Below are positions 7,608-16,019 of a stretch of 25,167 nucleotides of DNA, one piece after another (position 1 is the first letter of the stretch; each line of letters opens with the position of its first letter). The notes beneath the pieces are model-generated. The model saw only the letters and a program-made list of their open reading frames with translations. It searched no databases and was not told the DNA's origin. The stretch is taken from positions 1 through 25,167 of the forward strand of contig DASXFR010000006.1 of assembly GCA_036489495.1 (NCBI GenBank), written 5' to 3'. A program made the translations under genes and the position numbers. The stretch comes from DASZIT01 sp036489495. Its GTDB lineage: Bacteria > Actinomycetota > Acidimicrobiia > Acidimicrobiales > RAAP-2.

Positions 7608-8557
7608 AACAGGCCTTCCCGGATGTCGAACCGCTGGCGCAGGCGGTCGCCGATCAGGTTGATCGACAGCAGCAGCAGGAACATGGCCAGCGCCGGCCAC
7701 ATCATGATCAACGGGTTGGTTTGCAGGTTCCCGTTGGAAGTTCCCTCCGCGATCAAGTTCCCCCACGACGGGGTCGGGAGGGCCACCGACAACCCGAGGA
7801 AGGCCAGCGATCCCTCCAGGACGATGACCCCGGCCACGGTGATGAGGCCGAAGGAGACGGCGGCGGGGATGACGTTGGGGAGGATCTCCCGGAAGATGAT
7901 CCTTCGACTGGTGGCCCCCAGGGTGCGGGCCGCCATGACGAAATCGCGGTTGGCGAAGGACAGCGACGAGGCCCGCACCACCCGGAACATGATCGGGATG
8001 GTGCCGACGCCGATGATGATGGTGATCTTCGCCAGGGTCTGGCCCCAGAAGGCGACGATGGCGATGACCGCCACGATGGCCGGAAACGCCAGGATCACGA
8101 ACGAACCGGCATTGAAGGCGATGTCGAAGGCGCCGCCCTTGAACCCGGAGATGAGCCCGAGGGTGCCACCGATGACCAAACCGATGCCGACGGCGGCGAA
8201 ACCCACCACCAGCGACACCCGGGAGCCGAACACGATGCGGCTGAGCAGATCCCGACCCAGCTCGTCGGTGCCCAGCAGGTGGTGGATGTTGGGTCCGACA
8301 TTGATGGCGGTGTAGTTCTGGAAGTTCGGGTTCGGGAGGGGGAGCAGGTTGGCGAAGATGGCGCCGATGGCCACGATGGCCACCCAGGCCAGGGCGAACC
8401 AGAACAGCGGGCCCAAGGGCCGCTTGGCCAGGATGTCGTCGCCGGGGACGGCGCCGCCCATCGACGTTGCCGCCACAATCGGCGGGGTCTGGCCGGGCAC
8501 GGTGCCGGCCAGGGTGCCGCCCAGGGTCGGCGAGTGGACCTTGTGCTCAGTCGGCAT
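7604..8557 (-). CDS. oppC: Peptide ABC transporter permease, OppC/DppC type
   Basis: This is a membrane subunit that forms half of the peptide channel. The 317 residues begin with about 45 soluble residues, then a first membrane helix (about 50-72). A periplasm-facing segment follows with 'LLGTDELGRDLLSR', typical of OppC/DppC, and then five more hydrophobic helices. The EAA loop that docks on the ATPase reads 'AARTLGATSRRIIFREILPN'. The protein ends in 'RLRQRFDIREGLL', close to the family's usual C-terminus. The ATG at 8557 lies three bases after the stop of the other permease, and the stop codon overlaps the oppD start, so expression is one unit. Confidence 0.94.
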   Translation of the reverse strand: MPTEHKVHSPTLGGTLAGTVPGQTPPIVAATSMGGAVPGDDILAKRPLGPLFWFALAWVAIVAIGAIFANLLPLPNPNFQNYTAINVGPNIHHLLGTDELGRDLLSRIVFGSRVSLVVGFAAVGIGLVIGGTLGLISGFKGGAFDIAFNAGSFVILAFPAIVAVIAIVAFWGQTLAKITIIIGVGTIPIMFRVVRASSLSFANRDFVMAARTLGATSRRIIFREILPNVIPAAVSFGLITVAGVIVLEGSLAFLGLSVALPTPSWGNLIAEGTSNGNLQTNPLIMMWPALAMFLLLLSINLIGDRLRQRFDIREGLL

Positions 8558-8560
8558 CGA

Positions 8561-9505
8561 TCACTCCCGGGTCACTCGTGGATCGACCACCGTGAACAGG
8601 AAGTCGATGATGAACTGGAGCACGACATAGGCGATCGCCACCACCAGGGTGATGCCCTGGACGACCAGGTAGTCGCGCTGTTGGACGGCGGCGACGATGG
8701 AGAAACCCAAGCCGTCCATGGCGAACAGGTACTCGACGATGAAGGTCCCGGCCAGCAGCGAGCCGATGTTGACCCCGGACACCGCCAGCAGCGAGAAGGT
8801 CGAGGGCCGGAACGCCTGGCGCCACATGATCCGCCGGTTGGAGAGGCCCTTGGACCGGGCCATGGTGATGAAGTCCTCCTGCAGGGTCATGATCAGGTCG
8901 GACCGGAGCAGCCGGTAGTAGACGGCGATCGAACCGGCGGTCAGCGCCAGTCCGGGGAGGATCATGTCGTGGAGGTTGGTGGCCGGATTCTGGGTGAAGG
9001 GTATGTAGCCGGTGGCCGGGAACCAGTGGAGGCCGACGGCGAACACAGCCACGAAGATCGGCGCCAACAGGAAGGGCGGGAGGGCGAGGAGGCCGAACGT
9101 CCCGGTGGTGGCCACGTTGTCGAGCGGCCGGTTGGGCCGGCGGGCGGTGATCAACGCCAGCGGGATGGCCACCGCGAACGCCACCACCTGGGAGATGACG
9201 ATCAGTTCGACATCGATGGGGAACCCGGTGGTGATGATGTGCCCGACCGTCTCGTGGGTCAGGTAGGACTGCCCGAGGTTCCCGTGGACGACATTGCCGA
9301 TCCAGATCCAGTACTGGTGGTAGAGGGGCAGGTTGAGGCCCAACTGGTGGAGGAGATTCTGCCGGTTGGCGGCGGTGGCGTTGACCCCGAGGATGATGGT
9401 GGTCGGGTCGCCGGGCAGCAGGTGGACCAGCAAGAAGACCAGCACCGAGATGACGAAGGAGATGACGACCAGCTGGACGACCCGCTTGAGGAGATATTTG
9501 AGCAT
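8561..9505 (-). CDS. oppB: Peptide ABC transporter permease, OppB/DppB type
   Basis: This is the second channel subunit of the peptide importer. The 314 residues start directly with the first membrane helix after 'MLKYLLKRVVQL', as is usual for OppB/DppB. They continue with the family's 'HLLPGDP' segment and 'GLNLPLYHQYWIWIGNVVHG'. Several hydrophobic helices follow, with the EAA loop at 'MARSKGLSNRRIMWRQAFRP', and the protein ends with 'VVDPRVTRE'. It starts 34 bases after the binding-protein gene and ends three bases before oppC, fitting a single transcript. Confidence 0.94.
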   Translation of the reverse strand: MLKYLLKRVVQLVVISFVISVLVFLLVHLLPGDPTTIILGVNATAANRQNLLHQLGLNLPLYHQYWIWIGNVVHGNLGQSYLTHETVGHIITTGFPIDVELIVISQVVAFAVAIPLALITARRPNRPLDNVATTGTFGLLALPPFLLAPIFVAVFAVGLHWFPATGYIPFTQNPATNLHDMILPGLALTAGSIAVYYRLLRSDLIMTLQEDFITMARSKGLSNRRIMWRQAFRPSTFSLLAVSGVNIGSLLAGTFIVEYLFAMDGLGFSIVAAVQQRDYLVVQGITLVVAIAYVVLQFIIDFLFTVVDPRVTRE

Positions 9506-9539
9506 CGAGCGTCAGAATTTGGACCGGGTCGCCGGTCGC

Positions 9540-11207
9540 CTACCCGGCCATCCAGATCTGGGTGGGGAAGAAGAAGCCCCACTGGAACGGAAGGCCCGGG
9601 GACCCGTCGGGGAGCACCGGGTTGGCGAAGTTCTGGACCCGGGAGTCGCCGACCTCCGACCAGACGGTCTGACCCAGCCAGATGTAAGGGATATCTGTGG
9701 ACAGCCGTTCGTTCACGGTCTGGAACGCCTTGATCCGGGTGGCCGGATCCGCACTCGAGCGGCCGGTCTGCAAAGCGGTCTCGATCTGGGGATCGGAGTT
9801 GCGGGCGAAGTTCAAGGTGATCTGGCCCGGAGCATTGGCGGTGGTGGTGCTCCACCACACGTAGTTGAGATCGGGATCGGGAGCGGCGAACTGCTCGAAG
9901 GTGAGGGCCTGGAAGTTCCCCTCGATGGCGTCGGTGATCAGCTCGGCCTGTTGGATCGACTTGATGGTGACGTTCATGCCCGCCTGGTTCCACATCTGTT
10001 GGAGGACCTCGGTGGCCTTGATGACCCGGGGGTCGGTGGTGCCGGTCAACGTCAGCGCCAGCGAACCGTGTTGGGCCTTGTAGGCAGCCACCAGCGCCTT
10101 GGCCCCGGGGAGGTCGAAGGTCGGATAGGCGGTTGACGAGTAGTACTTCGACCCCTTGGGGAACAGCCCGTTGGTCGGCTTCGACAGCCCGCCACCGAAG
10201 ATCTTGATCACCTGGGCCTGGTCGGTGGCCTTGGCCAACGCTTGCCGGACCGAGAGGTCGTTGGTGGGCGCGGTGACACAGTTGAGCATGATGAAGTCCA
10301 TGTCCGGCTCGCCGACGGTGGTGTTGATGGTATCGACCAGCTGAAACCCCGACTGGCCGAGGAAGTGGTTCACGGTATTCGGGTCGGCGGACACGATCAG
10401 GTCCACCCCCCCGGTCTTGAGGGTCGCCTCCCGCTGGGTGGTGTCGGGAATCGGCTTGAAGGTGATCGAATTGAGATAGGGCAGCCCGCTCCGCCAGTAG
10501 TGCGGGTTGCGGGTGGCGGTGAATTGTTGGTTGGGCTGCCAGTTCTCGTAGATGAACGGGCCGGTGCCGATCGGGTGGGGCGAGGCGGTGGAGGAGGCGG
10601 CGGCGGCGTCGAGCATGGCCTGGCCGACCACGTAGCCCACCTGGGTGGCCAGGCCGGCCGGGAAGGCGATCAGCGGCTGCTTGCAGTTGTAGACCAGCGT
10701 CAAGGTGCCGGTGACGGTGGCCGACGTCACCGCCTGGAGGGCGGGGCCGGTCAAGGCGGACTTCTTCAGCGCGTCGAAGTTGTTCTTCACCACCGTGGCG
10801 GTCAGCGGGGAGCCGTCGTGGAAGGTGATCCCGGGTCGGAGGGTCAGGGTCCAGACGGTGTAGGTCGAGTTGGGAGTGACGGATTGGGCCAGATACGGCT
10901 TGATGGTCCCGTCGGCCGCCTGGGCGGTCAGCGGGTCGTAGATGGCGTTGGCGTAGAGGTAGCCGTTGTTGTCCCAGTGGTTGTTGGGGGGGAAGAAGCC
11001 GTCGATCTCCGCGGTGGTCCCGATCACCACCGTCCCGCCCAGCTTCGGGGTCCCCTTGTTGATTCCCGGCGTGCCACTGGTGGAGCCAGAACTGGAGGGA
11101 CTCGACGAGCAGGCCTCCAAACCGGCGGCGCCGGCCAGAATGATTCCCCCGGCCGCCGCCCCCCGAGCGAGAAATGCCCGACGATCCATTGGATTAGGCA
11201 TTGTCAC
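9540..11207 (-). CDS. oppA: Peptide ABC transporter substrate-binding lipoprotein, family 5
   Basis: This is an extracellular binding protein that captures peptides, or another family-5 ligand, for the permeases. The 555 residues start with a Tat-like twin arginine ('MDRRAFLARG', R9-R10), a hydrophobic stretch and a candidate lipobox ending in Cys33 (GLEAC), followed by a Ser/Gly linker. The mature part matches family-5 solute-binding proteins: 'YLYANAIYDPLTAQAADG', 'GTGPFIYENW', and 'IPYIWLGQ' near the end. The lipobox has Glu at position -2, which is unusual. The GTG at 11207 lies about 5 bases after AAGGGGGA; ATG codons at 11201 and 11189 are alternatives. It is the first gene of the transporter unit and is divergent from the glycosyltransferase genes. 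The substrate is unknown. Confidence 0.93.
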   Translation of the reverse strand: MTMPNPMDRRAFLARGAAAGGIILAGAAGLEACSSSPSSSGSTSGTPGINKGTPKLGGTVVIGTTAEIDGFFPPNNHWDNNGYLYANAIYDPLTAQAADGTIKPYLAQSVTPNSTYTVWTLTLRPGITFHDGSPLTATVVKNNFDALKKSALTGPALQAVTSATVTGTLTLVYNCKQPLIAFPAGLATQVGYVVGQAMLDAAAASSTASPHPIGTGPFIYENWQPNQQFTATRNPHYWRSGLPYLNSITFKPIPDTTQREATLKTGGVDLIVSADPNTVNHFLGQSGFQLVDTINTTVGEPDMDFIMLNCVTAPTNDLSVRQALAKATDQAQVIKIFGGGLSKPTNGLFPKGSKYYSSTAYPTFDLPGAKALVAAYKAQHGSLALTLTGTTDPRVIKATEVLQQMWNQAGMNVTIKSIQQAELITDAIEGNFQALTFEQFAAPDPDLNYVWWSTTTANAPGQITLNFARNSDPQIETALQTGRSSADPATRIKAFQTVNERLSTDIPYIWLGQTVWSEVGDSRVQNFANPVLPDGSPGLPFQWGFFFPTQIWMAG

Positions 11208-11375
11208 TGCTGTCCCCCTTCACGAACTGACCCCCCGTATTCACCCCTGGTCCTTGCCGAAGACTGCCACAGGTGAGACCGGCTGGTGGGGAGGTTACCG
11301 CTCGGCACCACACCGATGGAGGTCATCTTGGCCGAAAAGCGCGTCGGCGGCGAGGAATCCTCCCGGGGGTCGGGC
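11208..11375. promoter_or_regulatory. Divergent intergenic region between oppA and the envelope-glycan genes
   Basis: Both neighbouring units read outward from here, so promoters for each should lie in or near this stretch. The sequence AAGGGGGA (read on the - strand) is the oppA ribosome binding site. I found no convincing -35/-10 pair on either strand. Part of it may be coding if the glycosyltransferase starts at the GTG at 11286 (preceded by AGGTGAG) or the ATG at 11316. The inverted repeat GCATGG-GTA-CCATGC at 11374-11388 covers two of the candidate start codons. Confidence 0.4.
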
Positions 11376-13073
11376 ATGGGTACCATGCGGGCCATGGATA
11401 TGGTTTCGATCGGGACCGCGTCGGCGACCCCGCCCGAAACCGAGGCCGCCACCGACGGGTCCGACCGCGTTGTCGCCAACCCGCCTTTGGCCGGCACCGA
11501 TGCCTCCGACGCCGGTGTCGTCGGCGACCAACCGGCAGAGAAACCCCTCGGGCGGCGAGTGACCCTGTGGCTGGGTATCGCCACTGCGGTCGTCCTGGTG
11601 GTGGCGTTGGTGCTCCGTTTCTGGACCCGCTCCGACCTCTGGCTCGACGAAGCCCTGACCGTCAACATCGCCAAGCAGCCGCTGCACACCTTGCCGACCT
11701 TCTTGAAGCGGGATGGGGCGCCGCCGCTCTTCTACGTGCTCCTCCACGGATGGATGGGGGTGTTCGGGGATTCCGACCTGGCCGTCCGGTCGCTGTCGGG
11801 GGTGATCGGGGTGGTGACGGTGCCGCTGGTGTGGTTGGCCGGCCGCCGGTTCGGGGGTCGCACCGCCGGCTGGGCGGCCATGTTGTTGGTGGCCACCTCG
11901 CCCTTCGCGGTTCGCTACGACACCGAGACCCGGATGTACGCGTTGCTGGCCCTGCTGACGGCGCTCGGGCTGCTGGCCGTGCAACGGGTGTTGACCCGGC
12001 CCCGACCCGGCAACCTGGTGGCACTGGCCGTCGTCACCGGCCTTCTCCTCTACAGCCACTACTGGTCGTTCTACCTGCTCGGGACGGCCTTCCTCTGGTT
12101 GGTCTGGCAGGCGTGGCGGGGGCGGACCGCCTGGCGGCGGCCGGCCCGTTGGGGCCTGGTGGCCATGGCGGCGGGGGCGCTGACCTTCATCCCCTGGGTC
12201 CCGATCTTCCTCTACCAGTCGGCCCACACCGGCACCCCGTGGGCCACCCCGGCCAACTTCGCCGCCATGGTCAATGCGGTGGCTTCGTTCGCCGGCGGCG
12301 GCACCAACCAGGGCCGGGCGTTGGCGCTCATCTACTTTGCCCTCATCGGCCTCGGGCTGTTCGGGATCGCCACCGACCGGCGCCACATCGAACTGGACAT
12401 CCGGACCCGACCCCTCGGCCGACCGTTGGGGTGGATCATCCTCGGCACCCTGGCCGCCGCCATCGCCGGGGGATTCCTGTCCAACAGTGCCTTCGATGCC
12501 CGCTACGCCTCGGTGGTCTTCGTCCCGGTGGTCCTGCTGGTGTCCATCGGGCTGACCACCTTCGTCGACCGGCGGGTGAGGAACAGCATCCTGGCGCTGG
12601 CCATCATCGCCGGGCTGGTGGCGTCGGTGGCCAATATCACCACCAACCGGACCCAGGCCGGGAAGGTGGCAACAGCCATGAGCACCCGGGGGCAACCCGG
12701 CGACGTGGTCGGCTACTGCCCGGACCAGCTCGGGCCGGCGGTGGACCGGCTGCTCCCCACCGGCCGGTACCAGCAGATCACCTTCCCGCGGGGGACGGGA
12801 CCGAGCTTTGTCAACTGGGTCGACTATGCGACGGCGTCGCACGCCGGCGTGCCGACTGCCTTCGCCCGGCAGCTCGAAGCCATGGCCGGTTCGACCGGCC
12901 AGATCTTCCTGGTGTGGGCACCCGGTTACCAGACGTTCGGGACCAAGTGCGAGCAGATCGTCGACATCCTGCAGAGCGATCCCCACTTCCAGGTGCACAG
13001 CCTGGTGGTCGGGAACGACGCCCAGTTCTACCAACCCATGTATCTGTACCAGTTCGTGCCGACGAAGTCTTGA
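11376..13073 (+). CDS. GT-C membrane glycosyltransferase, PMT/ArnT-like (GT39 superfamily)
   Basis: This polytopic membrane enzyme is likely to transfer a sugar from a lipid-phosphate donor on the outer face of the membrane. About 57 polar residues precede the first helix. After it comes 'RSDLWLDEALTVNIA', whose Asp-Glu pair (D91, E92) is the usual catalytic acid position in the first outer loop of GT-C enzymes. Then come 'GAPPLFYVLLHGWM' and about ten hydrophobic helices, followed by a soluble C-terminal part of some 150 residues. The length of 565 is normal for the class. Donor and acceptor cannot be read from sequence. I chose the ATG at 11376, with GGGGGT about 7 bases upstream; starts at 11286 (GTG), 11316, 11385, 11394 and 11400 are possible. 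It heads five co-oriented glycan genes and ends 7 bases before the next. Confidence 0.85.
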   Translation: MGTMRAMDMVSIGTASATPPETEAATDGSDRVVANPPLAGTDASDAGVVGDQPAEKPLGRRVTLWLGIATAVVLVVALVLRFWTRSDLWLDEALTVNIAKQPLHTLPTFLKRDGAPPLFYVLLHGWMGVFGDSDLAVRSLSGVIGVVTVPLVWLAGRRFGGRTAGWAAMLLVATSPFAVRYDTETRMYALLALLTALGLLAVQRVLTRPRPGNLVALAVVTGLLLYSHYWSFYLLGTAFLWLVWQAWRGRTAWRRPARWGLVAMAAGALTFIPWVPIFLYQSAHTGTPWATPANFAAMVNAVASFAGGGTNQGRALALIYFALIGLGLFGIATDRRHIELDIRTRPLGRPLGWIILGTLAAAIAGGFLSNSAFDARYASVVFVPVVLLVSIGLTTFVDRRVRNSILALAIIAGLVASVANITTNRTQAGKVATAMSTRGQPGDVVGYCPDQLGPAVDRLLPTGRYQQITFPRGTGPSFVNWVDYATASHAGVPTAFARQLEAMAGSTGQIFLVWAPGYQTFGTKCEQIVDILQSDPHFQVHSLVVGNDAQFYQPMYLYQFVPTKS

Positions 13074-13080
13074 TCCCGAG

Positions 13081-14265
13081 TTGAACCCCGGGACTCGGCT
13101 CTTGCCCCGACTGGCCGGCGACCGCTCGACGGGGGCGGGCCAGACCCCGGTGCGCCGATTCGGCCAGGCGGTGGTGCTCGCCCTCCCGGCCTGGGTGACG
13201 GCCCGGGTGGTGGTGGCGGCGTCCTTGGTGGTGGCCCATCTGACCGTGTCCCATCTGCGCCCGGGAAACCCCGCCGCCGCGCTGCGGGTCCACCAGGGCC
13301 TGTTGGGCTGGGACGGCGGCTGGTACCAATCGATCGCCGCCCATGGCTATGCGGCGTCGGGACAGCAGTCGCTGCGTTTCTTCCCGGCCTTCCCACTGGC
13401 CGGACGGGTGCTCGGGTGGATTCCGGGCATCAGCCCCGGCACCGGGTTGATCATCGTCGCCAACCTCTGTGCGCTGGCCGGCATGGCGGTGCTGTGGATC
13501 CTGGTCGAGCGCGAGTTCGGCGACCGCCGGCTGGCCCGCCGGAGCGTGTGGCTGTTGGTCCTCGCCCCTCCGGCCTTCACCCTGGTGATGGCCTACGCCG
13601 AGGGGGCACTGCTGTTGTGCACCACCGTCACCCTGTTGGCCATCCGCTCCGGCCGGTGGTGGTGGGCGGCGGCGGCCGGGTTGGTGGCCGGCGCGGTGCG
13701 CCCGGTCGGCCTCCTGCTCATCGTCCCGGTGGTGATCGAGGCCTACCGCCGCCGGCGGGACGCCGGGTCGGTCCCGGCGGTGCTTTCCCAGTTGGCGGCG
13801 GTGCTGGCCCCGGCCGTCGGGGTCGGCGGCTATCTGGCCTGGGTCGGCAGTTCCTTCGGCGACGCCTTCCTCCCCTTCCGCCTCCAGGATCAGCCCGGGC
13901 ACCGGGGAGTGATCACCTCGCCGTTCGCATCGATGGGGCACAACCTGGCTGCGGCCAGCCACGGCCACCATTTGGGCAGTGCCCTCCATATCCCTTGGGT
14001 CGTCCTCTGCCTGGTCCTGCTGGTGGTGGCGTTCCGCCGGCTCCCGGTCTCCTATGCGGCGTTCGCCGCCGCCGTGCTGGTGGTGTCGGTGGCGTCTTCC
14101 AACCTCGACTCGTTCGAGCGGTACGCGCTCAGCGGGTTCCCGCTGGCCATCGCCGCCTCCACCCTGACCTCCCGCCGAGGGGTGGAGGGCGTTGTCCTGG
14201 TGGTGGCCGGGGTCGGCCTGGCCGGCTACTCGCTGCTCGCCTTTCTGGGGGTGTTCGTCCCCTGA
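13081..14265 (+). CDS. PIG-V-like membrane mannosyltransferase (GT-C)
   Basis: The 394-residue polytopic protein carries 'WDGGWYQSIAAHGY' (from W77, D78) right after the first membrane helix. This matches the WDxxWYxxIAxxGY signature of PIG-V-type mannosyltransferases (Pfam Mannosyl_trans2), with the Asp as presumed catalytic residue. Further support is 'RFFPAFPLAGRVLG' and 'MAYAEGALLL', in family-like positions, and about eight to ten hydrophobic helices. Bacterial members are thought to add mannose from polyprenyl-phosphate-mannose outside the membrane; the acceptor here is unknown. The start is uncertain: TTG at 13081 is the first in-frame choice after the upstream stop, while TTG 13102 and GTG 13150 would still keep the first helix. 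It is 7 bases from the upstream glycosyltransferase, so they are very likely co-transcribed. Confidence 0.8.
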   Translation: MNPGTRLLPRLAGDRSTGAGQTPVRRFGQAVVLALPAWVTARVVVAASLVVAHLTVSHLRPGNPAAALRVHQGLLGWDGGWYQSIAAHGYAASGQQSLRFFPAFPLAGRVLGWIPGISPGTGLIIVANLCALAGMAVLWILVEREFGDRRLARRSVWLLVLAPPAFTLVMAYAEGALLLCTTVTLLAIRSGRWWWAAAAGLVAGAVRPVGLLLIVPVVIEAYRRRRDAGSVPAVLSQLAAVLAPAVGVGGYLAWVGSSFGDAFLPFRLQDQPGHRGVITSPFASMGHNLAAASHGHHLGSALHIPWVVLCLVLLVVAFRRLPVSYAAFAAAVLVVSVASSNLDSFERYALSGFPLAIAASTLTSRRGVEGVVLVVAGVGLAGYSLLAFLGVFVP

Positions 14266-14266
14266 G

Positions 14267-14365
14267 CGTTCGCCACCACCGGGAGGGCGACAAGGTACTG
14301 TTTCGGGGGAAACGTCAGGTGCGAGCCCGGGCCACCACCTGCCCAGATGCCGCCCCCGGCGAACG
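14267..14365 (+). ncRNA. Candidate structured leader upstream of the FAD enzyme
   Basis: The gap between the mannosyltransferase and the FAD enzyme can fold into a closed, branched shape. The outer arms CGTTCGCC (14267-14274) and GGCGAACG (14358-14365) are perfectly complementary over 8 bases. Inside are GTTTC-GGGG-GAAAC (14300-14313) and CAGGTG/CACCTG (14316-14321 with 14336-14341), the latter enclosing the palindrome GCCCGGGC (14325-14332). The outer arm begins one base after the stop codon. The GTG start of the next gene lies 31 bases downstream. No known riboswitch class was recognised, and in such GC-rich DNA chance pairing is possible. Confidence 0.3.
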
Positions 14366-14396
14366 GGCACAATCAGTAAGGAACGGATTTCACCTC

Positions 14397-15980
14397 GTGG
14401 GACCATCGAAGGACAGCGCAACCGAGATCGAAACCGCCGGTCCGCCGTCCTCACTCCCCGCTCCGGTCATCGTGGTCGGGGCCGGTCCGGCCGGGCTCAC
14501 TGCCGCCTATCAATTGGCGACGGCCGGTGACCCGGTCATCGTGGTGGAGAGCGACCGGGTGGTCGGGGGCATCAGCCGGACGGTGGAACGGGACGGATGG
14601 CGGTTCGACATCGGCGGCCACCGGTTCTTCACCAAGGTGCGGCCGGTGGAGGCGTTCTGGCACCAGATCCTTCCTCCCGAGGACTTCCTCCTTCGCCCCC
14701 GGATGAGCCGGATCTTCTACGGGGGCAAGTACTACGACTACCCGATCAAGCTGACCAATGCCCTGTCGAATCTGGGCCTGGTCGAAGCCTTCCGCTGCGG
14801 GCTCTCGTTTCTGTCGGTGCGCTTCCGTCCCCCGAAGGATCTTTCCACCCTGGAGGGCTACATCGTCTCGAACTACGGGTGGCGGCTGTACCGGCATTTC
14901 TTCAAGACCTACAACGAGAAGGTCTGGGGCGTCTCCGCCTCGGAGATCTCCGCCGACTGGGGGGCGCAGCGGATCAAGGGCATGTCGATGTGGAATGCGG
15001 TCTGGGAGCCGATCCGGTCCTCGGTGGCCGGCAAGCGACGGGACAAGTCGAAGCAGGTGACCAGTCTCATCGAGGAGTTCGAGTACCCGAAGTTCGGCCC
15101 CGGGATGATGTGGGAGCGGTGTACCGAAAAGGTCATCGCCCGGGGCGGCGACGTCAAGATGAGTACCCGGGCCACCGCCGTGCACCTCGAGGACGGCCAG
15201 GCGGTGGCGGTCAGCGTCACCGCCGACGGGTCGACGACCCGGCTCCCCGCCTCCCACGTCATCTCCTCGATGCCGTTCACCGAACTGGCCCGGATGGTCG
15301 ATCCGCCGGTGCCCGACGAGGTCCGGGCGGCCGCCTCCGATCTCCACTACCGGGACTTCCTGACCGTCGCCCTGGTGATCCCCGAGGACAAGGGGTTCCC
15401 CGACAACTGGATCTACATCCACTCGCCCGATGTCCGGGTCGGTCGGATCCAGAACTTCGGGTCGTGGTCCCCGTATCTGGTCAAGGACGGACGGACGTGT
15501 CTGGGTATGGAGTACTTCGTGTTCGAGGACGACGATCTCTGGTCGAGCAGCGATGACGAGCTGGTGGCGCTGGCCACCAAGGAGCTGGCCACTATCGGGC
15601 TGGTCGATCCCTCCGACGTGGAAGCCGGGTACGTGGTCCGGATGCCCAAGGCCTATCCGGTCTACGACGACGTCTACCGGGACAACGTCGAGGTGCTCCG
15701 CCGCTGGTTCGAGGTGAATGCCCCCAACGTCCACCCGGTCGGGCGCAACGGCATGCACAAATACAACAACCAGGACCACTCGATGTACACCGCCATGTTG
15801 ACGGTGGAGAACATCCACGGGGCCCACCACGACATCTGGGCGGTCAACGTGGAAGAGGAGTACCACGAGGAGATGGACGTCCGGATCGGGGCCGAACCGG
15901 TGGTGGCGGTCCAGAGCTCCGGGCGGGATGCTCCGATTCTTCCTCGACGGCCGACCGGTGCCGAAAGCCCCTCCTCGTGA
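14397..15980 (+). CDS. FAD-dependent oxidoreductase, UDP-galactopyranose-mutase-like superfamily
   Basis: This 527-residue protein binds FAD through an N-terminal Rossmann fold. It shows the dinucleotide motif 'VVGAGPAGLTAAYQL' (GAGPAG at 28-33), the ribose-binding acid E51, 'GGISRT' (57-62) and 'DIGGHRFFTK' (71-80). These features are shared with a group of FAD enzymes found in actinobacterial cell-envelope clusters and often labelled protoporphyrinogen-oxidase-like or UDP-galactopyranose-mutase-like. It is much longer than classical Glf (about 400 residues), so a simple mutase assignment is not safe; the substrate is probably a sugar nucleotide or lipid-linked sugar, which is inference. The start is GTG 14397, with TAAGGA about 13 bases upstream; the frame is open further 5' but runs through the previous gene. 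The flippase follows after 39 bases. Confidence 0.8.
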   Translation: MGPSKDSATEIETAGPPSSLPAPVIVVGAGPAGLTAAYQLATAGDPVIVVESDRVVGGISRTVERDGWRFDIGGHRFFTKVRPVEAFWHQILPPEDFLLRPRMSRIFYGGKYYDYPIKLTNALSNLGLVEAFRCGLSFLSVRFRPPKDLSTLEGYIVSNYGWRLYRHFFKTYNEKVWGVSASEISADWGAQRIKGMSMWNAVWEPIRSSVAGKRRDKSKQVTSLIEEFEYPKFGPGMMWERCTEKVIARGGDVKMSTRATAVHLEDGQAVAVSVTADGSTTRLPASHVISSMPFTELARMVDPPVPDEVRAAASDLHYRDFLTVALVIPEDKGFPDNWIYIHSPDVRVGRIQNFGSWSPYLVKDGRTCLGMEYFVFEDDDLWSSSDDELVALATKELATIGLVDPSDVEAGYVVRMPKAYPVYDDVYRDNVEVLRRWFEVNAPNVHPVGRNGMHKYNNQDHSMYTAMLTVENIHGAHHDIWAVNVEEEYHEEMDVRIGAEPVVAVQSSGRDAPILPRRPTGAESPSS

Positions 15981-16019
15981 CGGCGCGGCGTTGATCCGAG
16001 GCCGGATGGACGGGTCCCG

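Noticed and set aside
7721..9733. A 670-codon + strand frame across the permease genes
   Set aside because: Its translation is Asp/Gly/His/Gln-rich low-complexity sequence typical of antisense shadows. Both permeases on the other strand are well supported.
14296..14301. TACTGT as a -10 box for a promoter before the FAD enzyme
   Set aside because: It fits TAnnnT, but no -35-like hexamer lies 16-19 bases upstream.
13416..14396. Upstream part of the frame leading into the FAD enzyme
   Set aside because: It lies inside the mannosyltransferase gene in another frame and is Pro/Gly/Arg-rich; the FAD protein starts naturally at GTG 14397.
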